Below, piece after piece: positions 60,186 to 64,000 of a DNA stretch of 64,000 nucleotides. The notes under the pieces are model-generated. The model saw only the letters and a list, made by a program, of their open reading frames with translations. It was not told the DNA's origin and did not search any database. The stretch is taken from contig SCTR01000008.1 in assembly GCA_004297305.1 (NCBI GenBank), forward strand, positions 62,001-126,000, written 5' to 3'. Source of the DNA: Actinomycetota bacterium. GTDB taxonomy: Bacteria; Actinomycetota; Actinomycetes; S36-B12; FW305-bin1. Both the position numbers and the translations under genes were made by a program. Position 1 is the first letter of the stretch; each line of letters starts with the position of its first letter.

Positions 60186-63100
60186 CGAACTCTCGAGGTA
60201 ATGACCTGCTGAGCGAGCTCAGCGGAGTCGCCACTCGGACCCTGCGCTCTGCTGGTCCAAGATACGGGCCGTCCCTCGATCCCCGAGCGCCGAACCTCGC
60301 GATCGTGCCCCTTCAGCAGGCCGGTAACGCGTTGGCCCAAGGCTCAGCGTTTCGCGAGCGGGTTCAGGCGCTGGCAGGCGAGCTTCGCAAGGCCCATGAG
60401 CGGGATGACCGCTTCGCGAACGGGCTGTTTGCGCGACGCATAGCAAATTTTCAGCGCAGCATCGCGGACCTCGATGCCCTCGCTTCGGCCGACACGGTTG
60501 TCGGCCGAAAGGCCGCCCTGCGCGGTCTGCGCCGTCATCTCCGATCCGTCAGAGGGCGGTTGTCCACTACCGAAACTGAGCTCCGGGCGCGCCTCTGGGC
60601 GCTGGAGGGAACCCAGCCCGAAGCCGAATCCGACGAAGAGAAGAAGGCTCGTTCGAGCGAACGTGACCGTGTGCAGTCGCGCCTCGCGGCCATCCGACGC
60701 CTAGAGGACGCGCTCTACGAGGTGGCGGAGTTCGCCGACGGCCATGAAGGGGACCTTGTCGCGGACGGCTCCTCGATACTGCTTCTGGGGGAGTGGGGCA
60801 CCGGCAAGACACACTTTCTCTGTGACTACGCGATCCAGGCGATCGACGACGGAACGCCGACGGTGGTGGTGCTCGCGAACGCACTGAGGACTGACATCCC
60901 ACCTCTCGACGCGATTGCCGAGAACACTGGGCTGGCGCCGAGCGGTGAGGCGCTGATGTCGCTCCTCGATGCCAAGGCGAAGGAGGCTGGACGCCGAGCG
61001 CTGATCATGATCGACGCGTTAAACGAGTCCGACCGCGACACCTGGCGCCGCGCGCTGCCCGGGCTCGTGCGTGCCGTCGCGGACATGGAGAACGTCGGGC
61101 TCGTCGTTTCTTGCCGCACTCCATTCGATTCGAGTTTGATCGTGGACGCCGCTCGCAAAAGGATGACTGTGCTTCGTCACCCGGGCTTCGAGGAGCAGGA
61201 GTTTGATGCGCAACTTGAGTTCTTCAAGTACTACGACCTGCCGGCTCTCCACGTCCCCCTCCTCACATCGGAGTACTCGCGACCACTCTTCTTACGTCTG
61301 ATGTGCGAGGGGATCAAGGATCTCGGGAAGCGCTCGCAGAAGAGTCACCTGCGGGATCTTGCATCGGGGCAGAAGAGCATGACGTATGTCCTTGAGCGGT
61401 TCGTCAAGGAGGTGGGCGAGGAGGTTGAGAAGGCGCACAACATCTCGAAACTCTCGTGCTGGCACATCATGAAGGGAGACCCACGCAATGGACGCGCTGG
61501 CCTTGCTGGCGTCCTCGCGAGGGAGCGCAGGGAGTGGCTCAGCTGGGACGAGGCGCTTGGCGAGGTGCGAGCCTGCACTGCAGCGACCCTGCCGGAGGCA
61601 TCCGCCATCATCGACTCGATGAAGACGGCTGGCCTTCTCATCGGACACTCCCGCTATCAAGACGGCGGCTACGTCGACGTGCTCGTGCTTCCGTATCAGC
61701 GCTTCTCGGATCACCTCGTGGCGCGGCATCTCCTGGACGCGCACCTGGATACGACAAGCGAAGCGCGGGTGCGTCGGTGCTTCTACAAGGATCAGCGCCT
61801 CGGTGCGGTGTTCGTGGTGGACGACTGGGGCCGCGAGTTCGCCGAGCCGGGTATCGCCTCAGCTCTCATGATTGAGTTTCCCGAACGCGTGCGACGGATG
61901 GCGGAGCGTGACGGGGCTCCCGCCGAGCTTCTCGTCTACCTTCCGAAGGAGCGTCGACTCGTTCATCCGGTCGTTGACGTGTTTCTTGAGGGCCTCTACT
62001 GGCGCCCCTCATCAAGTTTCGGTCCAGAGACAAAATGGATAGTCGAGTTCCTGCTGCGCCGACCTGAAAAGGAACTACGCTCGCGTGTCTACGAAGTAGT
62101 CGTTGGCCTTGCCATGCGTGACGGGCACCCGCTCGGTGCCGGCTGGCTGATTGACAGGCTCGCCTCGATGTCGATGCCAGAGCGAGATGTCGAGTGGTCG
62201 GAGTTCGTGCGAACGGCAGATCCCGATTCCAATCTCGTTCGCCTTCTGGCGTGGGCCGAGCGCGAGGAGCACAGCAAGGTGGACGCGGAGGTTACTGCCC
62301 ACGCGATCCGGATAACCGCTTTGCTGCTCACCACAACGGACCGGCTGATTCGCGATCGAGCAACTCGCGCACTCGTTCTCATGGGCGAGGCGCATCCACG
62401 GCGGCTCTTCGACGAGGTGTCGGCGGTCTTGTTGCTCGGTGACCCGTACGTCACCGAGCGTGTCCTTGCCGCCTGCTACGGCGTTTGCATGCGCGTCTGG
62501 GCGACGGAGAACCGCAAGTCGAACTTTAGCGACGACCTGGTCGGCCTTGCGCGTCTCCTGCTGGAGCAGGTCCTCCGCCCGGGGTCCCCTCACTCAACTT
62601 GGCATGCGCTCACCCGCGGATATGCGATCGGTGTGCTGCAGATCCTTCTGAAGCTCCGTCCGAGGGCGCTCTCCCCTTCGGACCGCTCGTTGCTGATGCC
62701 ATCTCCTGGTCACGCCGTCTCGCCATTTCGTCCGGTTTCCCGGATCCGGAAGCGCGACGTCGACGACCCTGAACACGCGATCCATATGGACTTCGGCAAC
62801 TACACGATTGGTCGCCTCGTGGATGACCGCGGCAACTACGACTTCAAGCACAAGGAGTACGCGGGCGTTCGAAAACAGATCGCTGACCGCATGCGTCGGC
62901 TCGGGTACTCCACGGCGCACTTCAACGACGTGGACAAGATCATCGTTGGCCACCTGGAGTACAGGCGAGACGGGCATCGGGTTGATCGCTACGGCAAGAA
63001 GTACTCGTGGATCGCCTTCTTCGAGATGTATGGACTTCGGCGCGCCGAGGGAAAGTTCAAGGACGAGTACTTCCACGAGCCCAGGCCCTCCGACAGTGAC

Positions 63101-63952
63101 ATCGACCCGTCCTTTCCAGCGGAGATCCCGAAGTGGAGCCCATCGCACGACGATGTCTTCGCTCAGTCGCCCGTTGACCTTCACAAATGGATCGCGGATG
63201 GTCAAACCCCCGACTATGTGAGCATCCTCCGCCTGCCTGAAGTCGACGGAGTGGTTGGCGACTGGGTGCTTCTCGACGCCGCGATGCACGAAGGGAAAAC
63301 TGACGGACGCGAGGTGCGAGGCTGGGTGACGTCCGTTTTTGTCCCTCCTCGATCTGTCGAGCAGATGCGCAAGGAGGTCGCGTCCGGCCGTGAGCTCGGT
63401 GATCGAGGATTCCCGGAGACCGGAGCCGACTACTACACCTACCACGGCGAGATTCCCTGGTCGGAGACCTACGGCAGCGACGTTCGAAATGAACATGGTG
63501 TGCCGAAGCGCCTCAACGATCGGGCGTTTGACTACTTCGACAGCGGGTGGAGACGCGGCGTACCAGTTGAGGACTCGTGTCGGCGCTGGTCATGGGAGGA
63601 TTACCACAGCCAGCTCAATCAGGTTGGCGGCGTGGTGTTCCCAGCGCCGCCGATCGCCGAGGCTCTGAATCTGCGCGTCGCTGGCGGCAGCTCGGACATG
63701 CTCGACCAGAAGAACAGGTTGGCAACCATCTTCCGGCGTGCAGACGGTCCTGGCTTCGGGTCTTACTTCCTGTACATGCGCGGGGATCTTGTCGAGCGCT
63801 ACACAGCAGGACGTGGACTTCGGCTTGTGCAAGCAGTCGTAAGTGAACGCAACGTGAGCTACAAGGCCACGGAGCGAGGAATCTCTGATTCGCTCCGAGG
63901 AATCCTCCAGAGTCGTGTTCAAGTATCCGGCCAGGTCGTCGGTCTCGGGTAG
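60182..63952 (+). CDS. STAND-family NTPase, Avs-like candidate antiphage sensor
   Basis: A 1256-aa protein. Residues 1-190 are helical/coiled coil (LREL-type heptads, EKKARSSERDRVQSRLAAI) with no recognised nuclease, TIR or SIR2 effector. The NTPase core has Walker A LLLGEWGTGKTHFLCD near 203, Walker B ALIMIDALNESD near 276 and the VVSCRTPFDS sensor strand near 308. Helical repeats fill the middle. The C-terminus has KYSWIAFFEMYG and a DIDPSFP motif that I associate with Avs-like STAND proteins. ATG 60182 has TTGGAG upstream. Codon use is looser and GC lower than the core genes, suggesting transfer. The gene ends 48 bases before the window edge. Confidence 0.78.
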   Translation: MTNSRGNDLLSELSGVATRTLRSAGPRYGPSLDPRAPNLAIVPLQQAGNALAQGSAFRERVQALAGELRKAHERDDRFANGLFARRIANFQRSIADLDALASADTVVGRKAALRGLRRHLRSVRGRLSTTETELRARLWALEGTQPEAESDEEKKARSSERDRVQSRLAAIRRLEDALYEVAEFADGHEGDLVADGSSILLLGEWGTGKTHFLCDYAIQAIDDGTPTVVVLANALRTDIPPLDAIAENTGLAPSGEALMSLLDAKAKEAGRRALIMIDALNESDRDTWRRALPGLVRAVADMENVGLVVSCRTPFDSSLIVDAARKRMTVLRHPGFEEQEFDAQLEFFKYYDLPALHVPLLTSEYSRPLFLRLMCEGIKDLGKRSQKSHLRDLASGQKSMTYVLERFVKEVGEEVEKAHNISKLSCWHIMKGDPRNGRAGLAGVLARERREWLSWDEALGEVRACTAATLPEASAIIDSMKTAGLLIGHSRYQDGGYVDVLVLPYQRFSDHLVARHLLDAHLDTTSEARVRRCFYKDQRLGAVFVVDDWGREFAEPGIASALMIEFPERVRRMAERDGAPAELLVYLPKERRLVHPVVDVFLEGLYWRPSSSFGPETKWIVEFLLRRPEKELRSRVYEVVVGLAMRDGHPLGAGWLIDRLASMSMPERDVEWSEFVRTADPDSNLVRLLAWAEREEHSKVDAEVTAHAIRITALLLTTTDRLIRDRATRALVLMGEAHPRRLFDEVSAVLLLGDPYVTERVLAACYGVCMRVWATENRKSNFSDDLVGLARLLLEQVLRPGSPHSTWHALTRGYAIGVLQILLKLRPRALSPSDRSLLMPSPGHAVSPFRPVSRIRKRDVDDPEHAIHMDFGNYTIGRLVDDRGNYDFKHKEYAGVRKQIADRMRRLGYSTAHFNDVDKIIVGHLEYRRDGHRVDRYGKKYSWIAFFEMYGLRRAEGKFKDEYFHEPRPSDSDIDPSFPAEIPKWSPSHDDVFAQSPVDLHKWIADGQTPDYVSILRLPEVDGVVGDWVLLDAAMHEGKTDGREVRGWVTSVFVPPRSVEQMRKEVASGRELGDRGFPETGADYYTYHGEIPWSETYGSDVRNEHGVPKRLNDRAFDYFDSGWRRGVPVEDSCRRWSWEDYHSQLNQVGGVVFPAPPIAEALNLRVAGGSSDMLDQKNRLATIFRRADGPGFGSYFLYMRGDLVERYTAGRGLRLVQAVVSERNVSYKATERGISDSLRGILQSRVQVSGQVVGLG

Positions 63953-64000
63953 CAGCTGATTCAAGGCGGACCGGTGAAAACCCTTGGCCGCTCGGGTCAC

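Overview
This window is high-GC actinobacterial chromosome. The gene order from about 0.9 to 46.4 kb follows a known actinobacterial core neighbourhood. In Mycobacterium tuberculosis the equivalent genes are glnE, glnA2, panB, RNase H/phosphatase, zinc-ribbon protein, Nif3, ahpE, DUF3052, aceE, mabR, fabD, acpM, kasA and accD6. GTG starts are common, two F420-type luciferase-like oxidoreductases and an F420:NADP reductase are present, and several lineage-typical small proteins occur (DUF3145, DUF3052, a 53-aa protein). I cannot name the genus. A non-mycobacterial lineage is suggested by a single condensing enzyme (FabF), a linked FabH and a long FabD.

Layout. 1-12 kb: end of an unidentified gene, two small conserved proteins, the type II fatty acid synthase operon (fabD-fabH-acpP-fabF-accD, minus strand) with its FasR/MabR-type activator and aceE upstream, then DUF3052, AhpE and tRNA-Val. 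12-19 kb: a divergent Hsp20/HspR-like pair, a quinone-oxidoreductase/hydrolase operon facing an HxlR regulator, an LLM/DsbA-type pair facing a MarR regulator, and a methyltransferase. 19-28 kb: a NatAB-like ABC exporter, Dps, the Nif3/zinc-ribbon/RNase H block, YaaA, an ArsB-like carrier and RNase P RNA. 28-41 kb: small unknown proteins, a cupin, a HAD nucleotidase, an LLM oxidoreductase, a ROK kinase, TesB, a histone H1-like protein, NpdG-like reductase, PanB, and an MFS exporter with its TetR regulator. 40-48 kb: NadE, GlnA2, GlnE and an MFS protein. 48-53 kb: an iron-rich group (CDGSH protein, haem-oxygenase-like diiron protein, hemerythrin) with a glycosyltransferase, then a drug exporter.

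53-64 kb is accessory. It opens with an eight-copy degenerate direct-repeat array at about 35-bp pitch and a secreted Ig-like protein. It continues with an AbiEi/AbiEii toxin-antitoxin pair, an Rmf/CrpP-like small protein, a truncated gene start, a DUF4143 ATPase, a MobF relaxase pseudogene with several lesions, and finally a 1256-residue STAND NTPase resembling Avs-type antiphage sensors. The NTPase is preceded by a translationally coupled 30-codon ORF. The block reads as a defence island on the remains of a conjugative element. Its lower GC and looser codon use, most visible in the STAND gene, support transfer.

Regulatory sites seen directly include palindromes upstream of fabD, between hsp20 and its MerR regulator, upstream of the MFS/tetR operon and over the AbiEi start codon. 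Four strong hairpins are also present. Assigning proteins to these sites is inference.
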